A stretch of DNA of 64,000 nt, from NCBI RefSeq assembly GCF_026212465.1, contig NC_080052.1:13734160-13798159 (forward strand). The letters are read 5' to 3'. A program made the translations under genes and the position numbers. This stretch comes from Amaranthus tricolor (lineage: Eukaryota > Streptophyta > Magnoliopsida > Caryophyllales > Amaranthaceae). This document shows, piece after piece, positions 36,777 to 50,692 of the stretch; positions within the stretch are counted from its first letter, which is position 1, and every line of letters starts with the position of its first letter. The notes under the pieces were generated by a model, which saw only the letters and a list, made by a program, of their open reading frames with translations, was not told the DNA's origin and ran no database searches.

Positions 36777-37504
36777 AAGTTTGAGCTACTTTACGCGCGG
36801 AATTGACAAAAACGCTTAAAAACGCATAAAATCGCAACTTAACTTCTAATTTCTAGCATATGACTATTATTATCAATTCTAACCATTTCAAAATAATAAT
36901 ATATGCCAAATAGTGTTGTGTGCCAAGTTTCGTGCATAACAAACCATGTTTGACCTACTTTACGCGCGAAATTGACAAAAACGCTTAAAAACGCATAAAA
37001 TCGCAACTTTACTTATAATTTCTAGCATATGACTATTATTATCAATTATAACCATTTCAACACAATAATATATGCCAAATAGTGTTGTGTGCCAAGTTTC
37101 GTGCATAACAAACTATGTTTGACCTACTTTACGCGCGAAATTGACAAAAACGCTTAAAAACCATAAAATCGCAACTTAACTTCTAATTTCTAGAATATGA
37201 CTATTATTATCAATTATAACCATTTCAACACAATAATATATTCCAAATAGTGTTGTGTGCCAAGTTTCGTGCATAACAAACCATGTTTGACCTACTTTAC
37301 GCGCGAAATTGACAAAAACGCTTAAAAACGCATAAAATCGCAACTTAACTTCTAATTTCTAGCATATGACTATTATTATCAATTTTAACCATTTCAACAC
37401 AATAATATATGCCAAATAGTGTTGTGTGCCAAGTTTCGTGCATAACAAACCATGTTTGACCTACTTTACGCGCGAATTTGACAAATAAAAACGCGAAATT
37501 GACA

Positions 37505-37842
37505 GCATCAAACTAGTGACCAGACCACCTTGCACGACACGTGGAGACCAAACCTATTCATCCAGGACCTAGGCTAAAGTGGAAATGGAATCTTGGTACT
37601 TGGATCTAGCTATCAAGGTCCTAAAACCATTCTAACAATCCCCGTGGACTCCTAGAAGCTGAGCCGATGGAGGGCTGGTCGACAGTTTGCCAGATCAGAA
37701 TTTTGTTTAAGTGTTTGTCGTTGTTTCGTGTTCTTTTCATGATCATTTGTAGTTTTTCACTGTGTCATTAATCAAAGCTTACGCACAACATTAATCCTTG
37801 CATAACCAAGGCCTTAATCAGCCCCGGTTTCGCATCAAAACC
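37505..37842 (+). repeat. Insert copy 37
   Basis: gccgatgg, gtcgttg, gagctac. Two plain monomers follow, with extra bases in ttaaaaaaccc and aacaccaata. Confidence 0.93.
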
Positions 37843-38404
37843 AAGTTTGAGCTACTTTACGCGCGGAATTGACAAAAACGCTTAAAAACGCATAAAATCG
37901 CAACTTAACTTCTAATTTCTAGCATATGACTATTATTATCAATTCTAACCATTTCAACACAATAATATATGCCAAATAGTGTTGTGTGCCAAGTTTCGTG
38001 CATAACAAACCATGTTTGACCTACTTTACGCGCGAAATTGACAAAAATGCTTAAAAAACCCATAAAATCGCAATTTAACTTCTAATTTCTAGCATATGAC
38101 TATTATTATCAAGTATAACCATTTCAACACAATAATATATGCCAAATAGTGTTGTGTGCCAAGTTTCGTGCATAACAAACCATGTTTGACCTACTTTACG
38201 CGCGAAATTGACAAAAACGCTTAAAAACGCATAAAATCGCAACTTAACTTCTAATTTCTAGCATATGACTATTATTATCAATTCTAACCATTTCAACACC
38301 AATAATATATGCCAAATAGTGTTGTGTGCCAAGTTTCGTGCATAACAAACCATGTTTGACCTACTTTATGTGCGAATTTGACAAATAAAAACGCGAAATT
38401 GACC

Positions 38405-38742
38405 GCATCAAACTAGTGACCAGACCACCTTGCACGACACGTGGAGACCAAAACTATTCATCCAGGACCTAGGCTAAAGTGGAAATGGAATCTTGGTACT
38501 TGGATCTAGCTATCAAGGTCCTAAAACCATTCTAACAATCCCCGTGGACTCCTAGAAGCTGAGCCGATGGAGGGCTGGTCGATAGTTTGCCAGATCAGAA
38601 TTTTGTTTAAGTGTTTGTGGTTGTTTCGTGTTCTTTTCATGATCATTTGTAGTTTTTCACTGTGTCATTAATCAAAGCTTACGCACAACATTAATCCTTG
38701 CATAACCAAGGCCTTAATCAGCCCCGGTTTCGCATCAAAACC
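38405..38742 (+). repeat. Insert copy 38 (class a)
   Basis: gaccgcatc, ccaaaacta, gccgatgg, gtcgatag, agttttagatac; upstream ttatgtgcg. One plain monomer (with gtgaataac) follows. Confidence 0.93.
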
Positions 38743-39133
38743 AAGTTTTAGATACTTTACGCGCGGAATTGACAAAAACGCTTAAAAACGCATAAAATCG
38801 CAACTTAACTTCTAATTTCTAGCATATGACTATTATTATCAATTCTAACCATTTCAACACAATAATATATGCCAAATAGTGTTCTGTGCCAAGTTTCGTG
38901 AATAACAAACCATGTTTGACCTACTTTACGCGCGAAATTGACAAAAACGCTTAAAAACCTATAAAATCGCAACTTAACTTCTAATTTCTAGCATATGACT
39001 ATTATTATCTATTCTAACCATTTCAACACAATAATATATGCCAAATAGTGTTGTGTGCCAATTTTCGTGCATAACAAACCATGTTTGACCTACTTTACGC
39101 GCGAATTTGACAAATAAAAACGCGAAATTGACA

Positions 39134-39471
39134 GCATCAAACTAGTGACCAGACCACCTTGCACGACACGTGGAGACCAAAACTATTCATCCAGGACCTA
39201 GGCTAAAGTGGAAATGGAATCTTGGTACTTGGATCTAGCTATCAAGGTCCTAAAACCATTCTAACAATCCCCGTGGACTCCTAGAAGCGGAGCCGATGGA
39301 GGGCTGGTCGATAGTTTGCCAGATCAGAATTTTGTTTAAGTGTTTGTCGTTGTTTCGTGTTCTTTTCATGATCATTTGTAGTTTTTCACTGTGTCATTAA
39401 TCAAAGCTTACGCACAACATTAATCCTTGCATAACCAAGGCCTTAATCAACCCCGGTTTCGCATCAAAACC
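39134..39471 (+). repeat. Insert copy 39 (class b)
   Basis: ccaaaacta, agcggagccgatgg, gtcgatag, tcaaccccgg. Two plain monomers follow. Confidence 0.93.
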
Positions 39472-40031
39472 AAGTTTGAGCTACTTTACGCGCGGAATTG
39501 ACAAAAACGCTTAAAAATGCATAAAATCGCAACTTAACTTCTAATTTCTAGCATATGACTATTATTATAAATTCTAACCATTTCAACACAATAATATATG
39601 CCAAATAGTGTTGTGTGCCAAGTTTCGTGCATAACAAACCATGTTTGACCTACTTTACGCGCGAAATTGACAAAAATGCTTAAAAACCCATAAAATCGCA
39701 ATTTAACTTCTAATTTCTAGCATATGACTATTATTATCAAGTATAACCATTTCAACACAATAATATATGCCAAATAGTGTTGTGTGCCAAGTTTCGTGCA
39801 TAACAAACCATGTTTGACCTACTTTACGCGCGAAATTGACAAAAACGCTTAAAAACGCATAAAATCGCAACTTAACTTCTAATTTCTAGCATATGACTAT
39901 TATTATCAATTCTAACCATTTCAACACAATAATATATGCCAAATAGTGTTGTGTGCCAAGTTTCGTGCATAACAAACCATGTTTGACCTACTTTATGCGC
40001 GAATTTGACAAATAAAAACGCGAAATTGACA

Positions 40032-40369
40032 GCATCAAACTAGTGACCAGACCACCTTGCACGACACGTGGAGACCAAACCTATTCATCCAGGACCTAGG
40101 CTAAAGTGGAAATGGAATCTTGGTACTTGGATCTAGCTATCAAGGTCCTAAAACCATTCTAACAATCCCCGTGGACTCCTAGAAGCTGAGCCGAAGGAGG
40201 GCTGGTCGACAGTTTGCCAGATCAGAATGTTGTTTAAGTGTTTGTGGTTGTTTCGTGTTCTTTTCATGATCATTTGTAGTTTTTCACTGTGTCATTAATC
40301 AAAGCTTACGCACAACATTAATCCTTGCATAACCAAGGCCTTAATCAACCCCAGTTTCGCATCAAAACC
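40032..40369 (+). repeat. Insert copy 40 (class c)
   Basis: gccgaagg, gaatgttg, aaccccagttt, agttttagatagttt. One plain monomer (actatgtttg, tacacgcg) follows. Confidence 0.93.
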
Positions 40370-40760
40370 AAGTTTTAGATAGTTTACGCGCGGAATTGAC
40401 AAAAACGCTTAAAAACGCATAAAATCGCAACTTAACTTCTAATTTCTAGCATATGACTATTATTATCAATTCTAACCATTTCAACACAATAATATATGCC
40501 AAATAGTGTTGTGTGCCAAGTTTCGTGCATAACAAACTATGTTTGACCTACTTTACACGCGAAATTGACAAAAACGCTTAAAAACCCATAAAATCGCAAC
40601 TTAACTTCTAATTTCTAGCATATGACTATTATTATCAATTCTAACCATTTCAACACAATAATATATGCCAAATAGTGTTGTGTGCCAAGTTTCGTGCATA
40701 ACAAACCATGTTTGACCTACTTTACGCGCGAATTTGACAAATAAAAACGCGAAATTGACA

Positions 40761-41098
40761 GCATCAAACTAGTGACCTGACCACCTTGCACGACACGTGG
40801 AGACCAAACCTATTCATCCAGGACCTAGGCTAAAGTGGAAATGGAATCTTGGTACTTGGATCTAGCCATCAAGGTCCTAAAACCATTCTAACAATCCCCG
40901 TGGACTCCCAGAAGCTGAGCCGATGGAAGGCTGGTCGATAGTTTGCCAGATCAGAATTTTGTTTAAGTGTTTGTCGTTGTTTCGTGTTCTTTTCATGGTC
41001 ATTTGTAGTTTTTCACTGTGTCATTAATCAAAGCTTACGCACAACATTAATCCTTGCATAACCAAGGCCTTAATCAGCCCCGGTTTCGCATCAAAACC
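40761..41098 (+). repeat. Insert copy 41 (class d)
   Basis: gacctgacc, ctagccatc, actcccagaag, atggaaggctgg, catggtcatt. Two plain monomers (tcgtacataac, gccatgtttcg) follow. Confidence 0.93.
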
Positions 41099-41658
41099 AA
41101 GTTTGAGCTACTTTACGCGCGGAATTGACAAAAACGCTTAAAAATGCATAAAATCGCAACTTAACTTCTAATTTCTAGCATATGACTATTATTATCAATT
41201 CTAACCATTTCAACACAATAATATATGCCAAATAGTGTGGTGTGCCAAGTTTCGTACATAACAAACCATGTTTGACCTACTTTACGCGCGAAATTGACAA
41301 AAATGCTTAAAAACCCATAAAATCGCAATTTAACTTCTAATTTCTAGCATATGACTATTATTATCAAGTATAACCATTTCAACACAATAATATATGCCAA
41401 ATAGTGTTGTGTGCCATGTTTCGTGCATAACAAACCATGTTTGACCTACTTTACGCGCGAAATTGACAAAAACGCTTAAAAACGCATAAAATCGCAACTT
41501 AACTTCTAATTTCTAGCATATGACTATTATTATCAATTCTAACCATTTCAACACAATAATATATGCCAAATAGTGTTGTGTGCCAAGTTTCGTGCATAAC
41601 AAACCATGTTTGACCTACTTTATGCGCGAATTTGACAAATAAAAACGCGAAATTGACA

Positions 41659-41996
41659 GCATCAAACTAGTGACCAGACCACCTTGCACGACACGTGGAG
41701 ACCAAACCTATTCATCCAGGACCTAGGCTAAAGTGGAAATGGAATCTTGGTACTTGGATCTAGCTATCAAGGTCCTAAAACCATTCTAACAATCCCCGTG
41801 GACTCCTAGAAGCTGAGCCGAAGGAGGGCTGGTCGACAGTTTGCCAGATCAGAATGTTGTTTAAGTGTTTGTGGTTGTTTCGTGTTCTTTTCATGATCAT
41901 TTGTAGTTTTTCACTGTGTCATTAATCAAAGCTTACGCACAACATTAATCCTTGCATAACCAAGGCCTTAATCAACCCCGGTTTCGCATCAAAACC
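41659..41996 (+). repeat. Insert copy 42 (class e)
   Basis: gaatgttg, aaccccgg, agttttagatagttt. One plain monomer follows. Confidence 0.93.
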
Positions 41997-42387
41997 AAGT
42001 TTTAGATAGTTTACGCGCGGAATTGACAAAAACGCTTAAAAACGCATAAAATCGCAACTTAACTTCTAATTTCTAGCATATGACTATTATTATCAATTCT
42101 AACCATTTCAACACAATAATATATGCCAAATAGTGTTGTGTGCCAAGTTTCGTGCATAACAAACCATGTTTGACCTACTTTACGCGCGAAATTGACAAAA
42201 ACGCTTAAAAACGCATAAAATCGCAACTTAACTTCTAATTTCTAGCATATGACTATTATTATCAATTCTAACCATTTCAACACAATAATATATGCCAAAT
42301 AGTGTTGTGTGCCAAGTTTCGTGCATAACAAACCATGTTTGACCTACTTTATGTGCGAATTTGACAAATAAAAACGCGAAATTGACC

Positions 42388-42725
42388 GCATCAAACTAGT
42401 GACCAGACCACCTTGCACGACACGTGGAGACCAAAACTATTCATCCAGGACCTAGGCTAAAGTGGAAATGGAATCTTGGTACTTGGATCTAGCTATCAAG
42501 GTCCTAAAACCATTCTAACAATCCCCGTGGACTCCTAGAAGCTGAGCCGATGGAGGGCTGGTCGATAGTTTGCCAGATCAGAATTTTGTTTAAGTGTTTG
42601 TGGTTGTTTCGTGTTCTTTTCATGATCATTTGTAGTTTTTCACTGTGTCATTAATCAAGGCTTACGCACAACATTAATCCTTGCATAACCAAGGCCTTAA
42701 TCAGCCCCGGTTTCGCATCAAAACC
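42388..42725 (+). repeat. Insert copy 43 (class a)
   Basis: Matches copy 38; private atcaaggctt. Confidence 0.93.
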
Positions 42726-43116
42726 AAGTTTTAGATACTTTACGCGCGGAATTGACAAAAACGCTTAAAAACGCATAAAATCGCAACTTAACTTCTAATT
42801 TCTAGCATATGACTATTATTATCAATTCTAACCATTTCAACACAATAATATATGCCAAATAGTGTTGTGTGCCAAGTTTCGTGAATAACAAACCATGTTT
42901 GACCTACTTTACGCGCGAAATTGACAAAAACGCTTAAAAACCTATAAAATCGCAACTTAACTTCTAATTTCTAGCATATGACTATTATTATCTATTCTAA
43001 CCATTTCAACACAATAATATATGCCAAATAGTGTTGTGTGCCAATTTTCGTGCATAACAAACCATGTTTGACCTACTTTACGCGCGAATTTGACAAATAA
43101 AAACGCGAAATTGACA

Positions 43117-43454
43117 GCATCAAACTAGTGACCAGACCACCTTGCACGACACGTGGAGACCAAAACTATTCATCCAGGACCTAGGCTAAAGTGGAAATGG
43201 AATCTTGGTACTTGGATCTAGCTATCAAGGTCCTAAAACCATTCTAACAATCCCCGTGGACTCCTAGAAGCGGAGCCGATGGAGGGCTGGTCGATAGTTT
43301 GCCAGATCAGAATTTTGTTTAAGTGTTTGTCGTTGTTTCGTGTTCTTTTCATGATCATTTGTAGTTTTTCACTGTGTCATTAATCAAAGCTTACGCACAA
43401 CATTAATCCTTGCATAACCAAGGCCTTAATCAACCCCGGTTTCGCATCAAAACC
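43117..43454 (+). repeat. Insert copy 44 (class b)
   Basis: Matches copy 39. Confidence 0.93.
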
Positions 43455-44014
43455 AAGTTTGAGCTACTTTACGCGCGGAATTGACAAAAACGCTTAAAAA
43501 TGCATAAAATCGCAACTTAACTTCTAATTTCTAGCATATGACTATTATTATAAATTCTAACCATTTCAACACAATAATATATGCCAAATAGTGTTGTGTG
43601 CCAAGTTTCGTGCATAACAAACCATGTTTGACCTACTTTACGCGCGAAATTGACAAAAATGCTTAAAAACCCATAAAATCGCAATTTAACTTCTAATTTC
43701 TAGCATATGACTATTATTATCAAGTATAACCATTTCAACACAATAATATATGCCAAATAGTGTTGTGTGCCAAGTTTCGTGCATAACAAACCATGTTTGA
43801 CCTACTTTACGCGCGAAATTGACAAAAACGCTTAAAAACGCATAAAATCGCAACTTAACTTCTAATTTCTAGCATATGACTATTATTATCAATTCTAACC
43901 ATTTCAACACAATAATATATGCCAAATAGTGTTGTGTGCCAAGTTTCGTGCATAACAAACCATGTTTGACCTACTTTATGCGCGAATTTGACAAATAAAA
44001 ACGCGAAATTGACA

Positions 44015-44352
44015 GCATCAAACTAGTGACCAGACCACCTTGCACGACACGTGGAGACCAAACCTATTCATCCAGGACCTAGGCTAAAGTGGAAATGGAA
44101 TCTTGGTACTTGGATCTAGCTATCAAGGTCCTAAAACCATTCTAACAATCCCCGTGGACTCCTAGAAGCTGAGCCGAAGGAGGGCTGGTCGACAGTTTGC
44201 CAGATCAGAATGTTGTTTAAGTGTTTGTGGTTGTTTCGTGTTCTTTTCATGATCATTTGTAGTTTTTCACTGTGTCATTAATCAAAGCTTACGCACAACA
44301 TTAATCCTTGCATAACCAAGGCCTTAATCAACCCCAGTTTCGCATCAAAACC
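44015..44352 (+). repeat. Insert copy 45 (class c)
   Basis: Matches copy 40. Confidence 0.93.
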
Positions 44353-44743
44353 AAGTTTTAGATAGTTTACGCGCGGAATTGACAAAAACGCTTAAAAACG
44401 CATAAAATCGCAACTTAACTTCTAATTTCTAGCATATGACTATTATTATCAATTCTAACCATTTCAACACAATAATATATGCCAAATAGTGTTGTGTGCC
44501 AAGTTTCGTGCATAACAAACTATGTTTGACCTACTTTACACGCGAAATTGACAAAAACGCTTAAAAACCCATAAAATCGCAACTTAACTTCTAATTTCTA
44601 GCATATGACTATTATTATCAATTCTAACCATTTCAACACAATAATATATGCCAAATAGTGTTGTGTGCCAAGTTTCGTGCATAACAAACCATGTTTGACC
44701 TACTTTACGCGCGAATTTGACAAATAAAAACGCGAAATTGACA

Positions 44744-45081
44744 GCATCAAACTAGTGACCTGACCACCTTGCACGACACGTGGAGACCAAACCTATTCAT
44801 CCAGGACCTAGGCTAAAGTGGAAATGGAATCTTGGTACTTGGATCTAGCCATCAAGGTCCTAAAACCATTCTAACAATCCCCGTGGACTCCCAGAAGCTG
44901 AGCCGATGGAAGGCTGGTCGATAGTTTGCCAGATCAGAATTTTGTTTAAGTGTTTGTCGTTGTTTCGTGTTCTTTTCATGGTCATTTGTAGTTTTTCACT
45001 GTGTCATTAATCAAAGCTTACGCACAACATTAATCCTTGCATAACCAAGGCCTTAATCAGCCCCGGTTTCGCATCAAAACC
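44744..45081 (+). repeat. Insert copy 46 (class d)
   Basis: Matches copy 41. Confidence 0.93.
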
Positions 45082-45641
45082 AAGTTTGAGCTACTTTACG
45101 CGCGGAATTGACAAAAACGCTTAAAAATGCATAAAATCGCAACTTAACTTCTAATTTCTAGCATATGACTATTATTATCAATTCTAACCATTTCAACACA
45201 ATAATATATGCCAAATAGTGTGGTGTGCCAAGTTTCGTACATAACAAACCATGTTTGACCTACTTTACGCGCGAAATTGACAAAAATGCTTAAAAACCCA
45301 TAAAATCGCAATTTAACTTCTAATTTCTAGCATATGACTATTATTATCAAGTATAACCATTTCAACACAATAATATATGCCAAATAGTGTTGTGTGCCAT
45401 GTTTCGTGCATAACAAACCATGTTTGACCTACTTTACGCGCGAAATTGACAAAAACGCTTAAAAACGCATAAAATCGCAACTTAACTTCTAATTTCTAGC
45501 ATATGACTATTATTATCAATTCTAACCATTTCAACACAATAATATATGCCAAATAGTGTTGTGTGCCAAGTTTCGTGCATAACAAACCATGTTTGACCTA
45601 CTTTATGCGCGAATTTGACAAATAAAAACGCGAAATTGACA

Positions 45642-45979
45642 GCATCAAACTAGTGACCAGACCACCTTGCACGACACGTGGAGACCAAACCTATTCATCC
45701 AGGACCTAGGCTAAAGTGGAAATGGAATCTTGGTACTTGGATCTAGCTATCAAGGTCCTAAAACCATTCTAACAATCCCCGTGGACTCCTAGAAGCTGAG
45801 CCGAAGGAGGGATGGTCGACAGTTTGCCAGATCAGAATGTTGTTTAAGTGTTTGTGGTTGTTTCGTGTTCTTTTCATGATCATTTGTAGTTTTTCACTGT
45901 GTCATTAATCAAAGCTTACGCACAACATTAATCCTTGCATAACCAAGGCCTTAATCAACCCCGGTTTCGCATCAAAACC
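45642..45979 (+). repeat. Insert copy 47 (class e)
   Basis: Matches copy 42 except gggatggtc, and an extra c just downstream (tttaccgcg). Confidence 0.93.
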
Positions 45980-46371
45980 AAGTTTTAGATAGTTTACCGC
46001 GCGGAATTGACAAAAACGCTTAAAAACGCATAAAATCGCAACTTAACTTCTAATTTCTAGCATATGACTATTATTATCAATTCTAACCATTTCAACACAA
46101 TAATATATGCCAAATAGTGTTGTGTGCCAAGTTTCGTGCATAACAAACCATGTTTGACCTACTTTACGCGCGAAATTGACAAAAACGCTTAAAAACGCAT
46201 AAAATCGCAACTTAACTTCTAATTTCTAGCATATGACTATTATTATCAATTCTAACCATTTCAACACAATAATATATGCCAAATAGTGTTGTGTGCCAAG
46301 TTTCGTGCATAACAAACCATGTTTGACCTACTTTATGTGCGAATTTGACAAATAAAAACGCGAAATTGACC

Positions 46372-46709
46372 GCATCAAACTAGTGACCAGACCACCTTGC
46401 ACGACACGTGGAGACCAAAACTATTCATCCAGGACCTAGGCTAAAGTGGAAATGGAATCTTGGTACTTGGATCTAGCTATCAAGGTCCTAAAACCATTCT
46501 AACAATCCCCGTGGACTCCTAGAAGCTGAGCCGATGGAGGGCTGGTCGATAGTTTGCCAGATCAGAATTTTGTTTAAGTGTTTGTGGTTGTTTCGTGTTC
46601 TTTTCATGATCATTTGTAGTTTTTCACTGTGTCATTAATCAAAGCTTACGCACAACATTAATCCTTGCATAACCAAGGCCTTAATCAGCCCCGGTTTCGC
46701 ATCAAAACC
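46372..46709 (+). repeat. Insert copy 48 (class a)
   Basis: Matches copies 38 and 43. Confidence 0.93.
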
Positions 46710-47100
46710 AAGTTTTAGATACTTTACGCGCGGAATTGACAAAAACGCTTAAAAACGCATAAAATCGCAACTTAACTTCTAATTTCTAGCATATGACTAT
46801 TATTATCAATTCTAACCATTTCAACACAATAATATATGCCAAATAGTGTTGTGTGCCAAGTTTCGTGAATAACAAACCATGTTTGACCTACTTTACGCGC
46901 GAAATTGACAAAAACGCTTAAAAACCTATAAAATCGCAACTTAACTTCTAATTTCTAGCATATGACTATTATTATCTATTCTAACCATTTCAACACAATA
47001 ATATATGCCAAATAGTGTTGTGTGCCAATTTTCGTGCATAACAAACCATGTTTGACCTACTTTACGCGCGAATTTGACAAATAAAAACGCGAAATTGACA

Positions 47101-47438
47101 GCATCAAACTAGTGACCAGACCACCTTGCACGACACGTGGAGACCAAAACTATTCATCCAGGACCTAGGCTAAAGTGGAAATGGAATCTTGGTACTTGGA
47201 TCTAGCTATCAAGGTCCTAAAACCATTCTAACAATCCCCGTGGACTCCTAGAAGCGGAGCCGATGGAGGGCTGGTCGATAGTTTGCCAGATCAGAATTTT
47301 GTTTAAGTGTTTGTCGTTGTTTCGTGTTCTTTTCATGATCATTTGTAGTTTTTCACTGTGTCATTAATCAAAGCTTACGCACAACATTAATCCTTGCATA
47401 ACCAAGGCCTTAATCAACCCCGGTTTCGCATCAAAACC
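47101..47438 (+). repeat. Insert copy 49 (class b)
   Basis: Matches copies 39 and 44. Confidence 0.93.
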
Positions 47439-47998
47439 AAGTTTGAGCTACTTTACGCGCGGAATTGACAAAAACGCTTAAAAATGCATAAAATCGCAAC
47501 TTAACTTCTAATTTCTAGCATATGACTATTATTATAAATTCTAACCATTTCAACACAATAATATATGCCAAATAGTGTTGTGTGCCAAGTTTCGTGCATA
47601 ACAAACCATGTTTGACCTACTTTACGCGCGAAATTGACAAAAATGCTTAAAAACCCATAAAATCGCAATTTAACTTCTAATTTCTAGCATATGACTATTA
47701 TTATCAAGTATAACCATTTCAACACAATAATATATGCCAAATAGTGTTGTGTGCCAAGTTTCGTGCATAACAAACCATGTTTGACCTACTTTACGCGCGA
47801 AATTGACAAAAACGCTTAAAAACGCATAAAATCGCAACTTAACTTCTAATTTCTAGCATATGACTATTATTATCAATTCTAACCATTTCAACACAATAAT
47901 ATATGCCAAATAGTGTTGTGTGCCAAGTTTCGTGCATAACAAACCATGTTTGACCTACTTTATGCGCGAATTTGACAAATAAAAACGCGAAATTGACA

Positions 47999-48336
47999 GC
48001 ATCAAACTAGTGACCAGACCACCTTGCACGACACGTGGAGACCAAACCTATTCATCCAGGACCTAGGCTAAAGTGGAAATGGAATCTTGGTACTTGGATC
48101 TAGCTATCAAGGTCCTAAAACCATTCTAACAATCCCCGTGGACTCCTAGAAGCTGAGCCGAAGGAGGGCTGGTCGACAGTTTGCCAGATCAGAATGTTGT
48201 TTAAGTGTTTGTGGTTGTTTCGTGTTCTTTTCATGATCATTTGTAGTTTTTCACTGTGTCATTAATCAAAGCTTACGCACAACATTAATCCTTGCATAAC
48301 CAAGGCCTTAATCAACCCCAGTTTCGCATCAAAACC
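47999..48336 (+). repeat. Insert copy 50 (class c)
   Basis: Matches copies 40 and 45. Confidence 0.93.
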
Positions 48337-48727
48337 AAGTTTTAGATAGTTTACGCGCGGAATTGACAAAAACGCTTAAAAACGCATAAAATCGCAACTT
48401 AACTTCTAATTTCTAGCATATGACTATTATTATCAATTCTAACCATTTCAACACAATAATATATGCCAAATAGTGTTGTGTGCCAAGTTTCGTGCATAAC
48501 AAACTATGTTTGACCTACTTTACACGCGAAATTGACAAAAACGCTTAAAAACCCATAAAATCGCAACTTAACTTCTAATTTCTAGCATATGACTATTATT
48601 ATCAATTCTAACCATTTCAACACAATAATATATGCCAAATAGTGTTGTGTGCCAAGTTTCGTGCATAACAAACCATGTTTGACCTACTTTACGCGCGAAT
48701 TTGACAAATAAAAACGCGAAATTGACA

Positions 48728-49065
48728 GCATCAAACTAGTGACCTGACCACCTTGCACGACACGTGGAGACCAAACCTATTCATCCAGGACCTAGGCTAA
48801 AGTGGAAATGGAATCTTGGTACTTGGATCTAGCCATCAAGGTCCTAAAACCATTCTAACAATCCCCGTGGACTCCCAGAAGCTGAGCCGATGGAAGGCTG
48901 GTCGATAGTTTGCCAGATCAGAATTTTGTTTAAGTGTTTGTCGTTGTTTCGTGTTCTTTTCATGGTCATTTGTAGTTTTTCACTGTGTCATTAATCAAAG
49001 CTTACGCACAACATTAATCCTTGCATAACCAAGGCCTTAATCAGCCCCGGTTTCGCATCAAAACC
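48728..49065 (+). repeat. Insert copy 51 (class d)
   Basis: Matches copies 41 and 46. Confidence 0.93.
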
Positions 49066-49625
49066 AAGTTTGAGCTACTTTACGCGCGGAATTGACAAAA
49101 ACGCTTAAAAATGCATAAAATCGCAACTTAACTTCTAATTTCTAGCATATGACTATTATTATCAATTCTAACCATTTCAACACAATAATATATGCCAAAT
49201 AGTGTGGTGTGCCAAGTTTCGTACATAACAAACCATGTTTGACCTACTTTACGCGCGAAATTGACAAAAATGCTTAAAAACCCATAAAATCGCAATTTAA
49301 CTTCTAATTTCTAGCATATGACTATTATTATCAAGTATAACCATTTCAACACAATAATATATGCCAAATAGTGTTGTGTGCCATGTTTCGTGCATAACAA
49401 ACCATGTTTGACCTACTTTACGCGCGAAATTGACAAAAACGCTTAAAAACGCATAAAATCGCAACTTAACTTCTAATTTCTAGCATATGACTATTATTAT
49501 CAATTCTAACCATTTCAACACAATAATATATGCCAAATAGTGTTGTGTGCCAAGTTTCGTGCATAACAAACCATGTTTGACCTACTTTATGCGCGAATTT
49601 GACAAATAAAAACGCGAAATTGACA

Positions 49626-49963
49626 GCATCAAACTAGTGACCAGACCACCTTGCACGACACGTGGAGACCAAACCTATTCATCCAGGACCTAGGCTAAAG
49701 TGGAAATGGAATCTTGGTACTTGGATCTAGCTATCAAGGTCCTAAAACCATTCTAACAATCCCCGTGGACTCCTAGAAGCTGAGCCGAAGGAGGGCTGGT
49801 CGACAGTTTGCCAGATCAGAATGTTGTTTAAGTGTTTGTGGTTGTTTCGTGTTCTTTTCATGATCATTTGTAGTTTTTCACTGTGTCATTAATCAAAGCT
49901 TACGCACAACATTAATCCTTGCATAACCAAGGCCTTAATCAACCCCGGTTTCGCATCAAAACC
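49626..49963 (+). repeat. Insert copy 52 (class e)
   Basis: Matches copy 42. The following monomer has acccat rather than acgcat, so the regular repeat is lost here. Confidence 0.93.
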
Positions 49964-50354
49964 AAGTTTTAGATAGTTTACGCGCGGAATTGACAAAAAC
50001 GCTTAAAAACGCATAAAATCGCAACTTAACTTCTAATTTCTAGCATATGACTATTATTATCAATTCTAACCATTTCAACACAATAATATATGCCAAATAG
50101 TGTTGTGTGCCAAGTTTCGTGCATAACAAACCATGTTTGACCTACTTTACGCGCGAAATTGACAAAAACGCTTAAAAACCCATAAAATCGCAACTTAACT
50201 TCTAATTTCTAGCATATGACTATTATTATCAATTCTAACCATTTCAACACAATAATATATGCCAAATAGTGTTGTGTGCCAAGTTTCGTGCATAACGAAC
50301 CATGTTTGACCTACTTTACGCGCGAATTTGACAAATAAAAACGCGAAATTGACA

Positions 50355-50692
50355 GCATCAAACTAGTGACCAGACCACCTTGCACGACACGTGGAGACCA
50401 AACCTATTCATCCAGGACCTAGGCTAAAGTGGAAATGGAATCTTGGTACTTGGATCTAGCCATGAAGGTCCTAAAACCATTCTAACAATCCCCGTGGACT
50501 CCCAGAAGCTGAGCCGATGGAGGGCTGGTCGATAGTTTGCCAGATCAGAATTTTGTTTAAGTGTTTGTCGTTGTTTCGTGTTCTTTTCATGGTCATTTGT
50601 AGTTTTTCACTGTGTCATTAATCAAAGCTTACGCACAACATTAATCCTTGCATAACCAAGGCCTTAATCAGCCCCGGTTTCGCATCAAAACC
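50355..50692 (+). repeat. Insert copy 53 (diverged class d)
   Basis: Keeps actcccagaag and catggtcatt but has gaccagacc, ctagccatgaagg and atggaggg. Two plain monomers follow. Confidence 0.93.

Larger units (their letters stand above)
38405..42387 (+). repeat. 3,983-bp higher-order repeat, copy 1 of 3
   Basis: Five inserts, classes a-e in order, separated by 1, 2, 1, 2 and 1 plain monomers. Class markers: a, gaccgcatc; b, agcggagccg; c, aaccccagttt; d, gacctgacc with ctagccatc; e, gaatgttg with aaccccgg. Copy 1 has a private gttctgtgcc (c at 38884). 3,983 equals 5 x 391 + 12 x 169. Phase boundaries are chosen at the start of class a; the true duplication edges lie near 38.2-38.4 kb on the left. 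Confidence 0.93.
42388..46371 (+). repeat. 3,983-bp higher-order repeat, copy 2 of 3
   Basis: Repeats copy 1 insert for insert and monomer for monomer. It is 3,984 bp long because of one extra c near 45997 (tttaccgcgcgg). Other private changes are atcaaggctt (42659) and gggatggtc (45812). Few differences from copies 1 and 3 were seen by eye. Confidence 0.93.
46372..50354 (+). repeat. 3,983-bp higher-order repeat, copy 3 of 3
   Basis: Repeats the five classes again. After class e (insert 52) the pattern does not return to class a. Instead a monomer of the kind found between c and d appears near 50110 and a diverged class d insert follows at 50355, so the regular register ends close to 50.1 kb. 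Confidence 0.92.
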
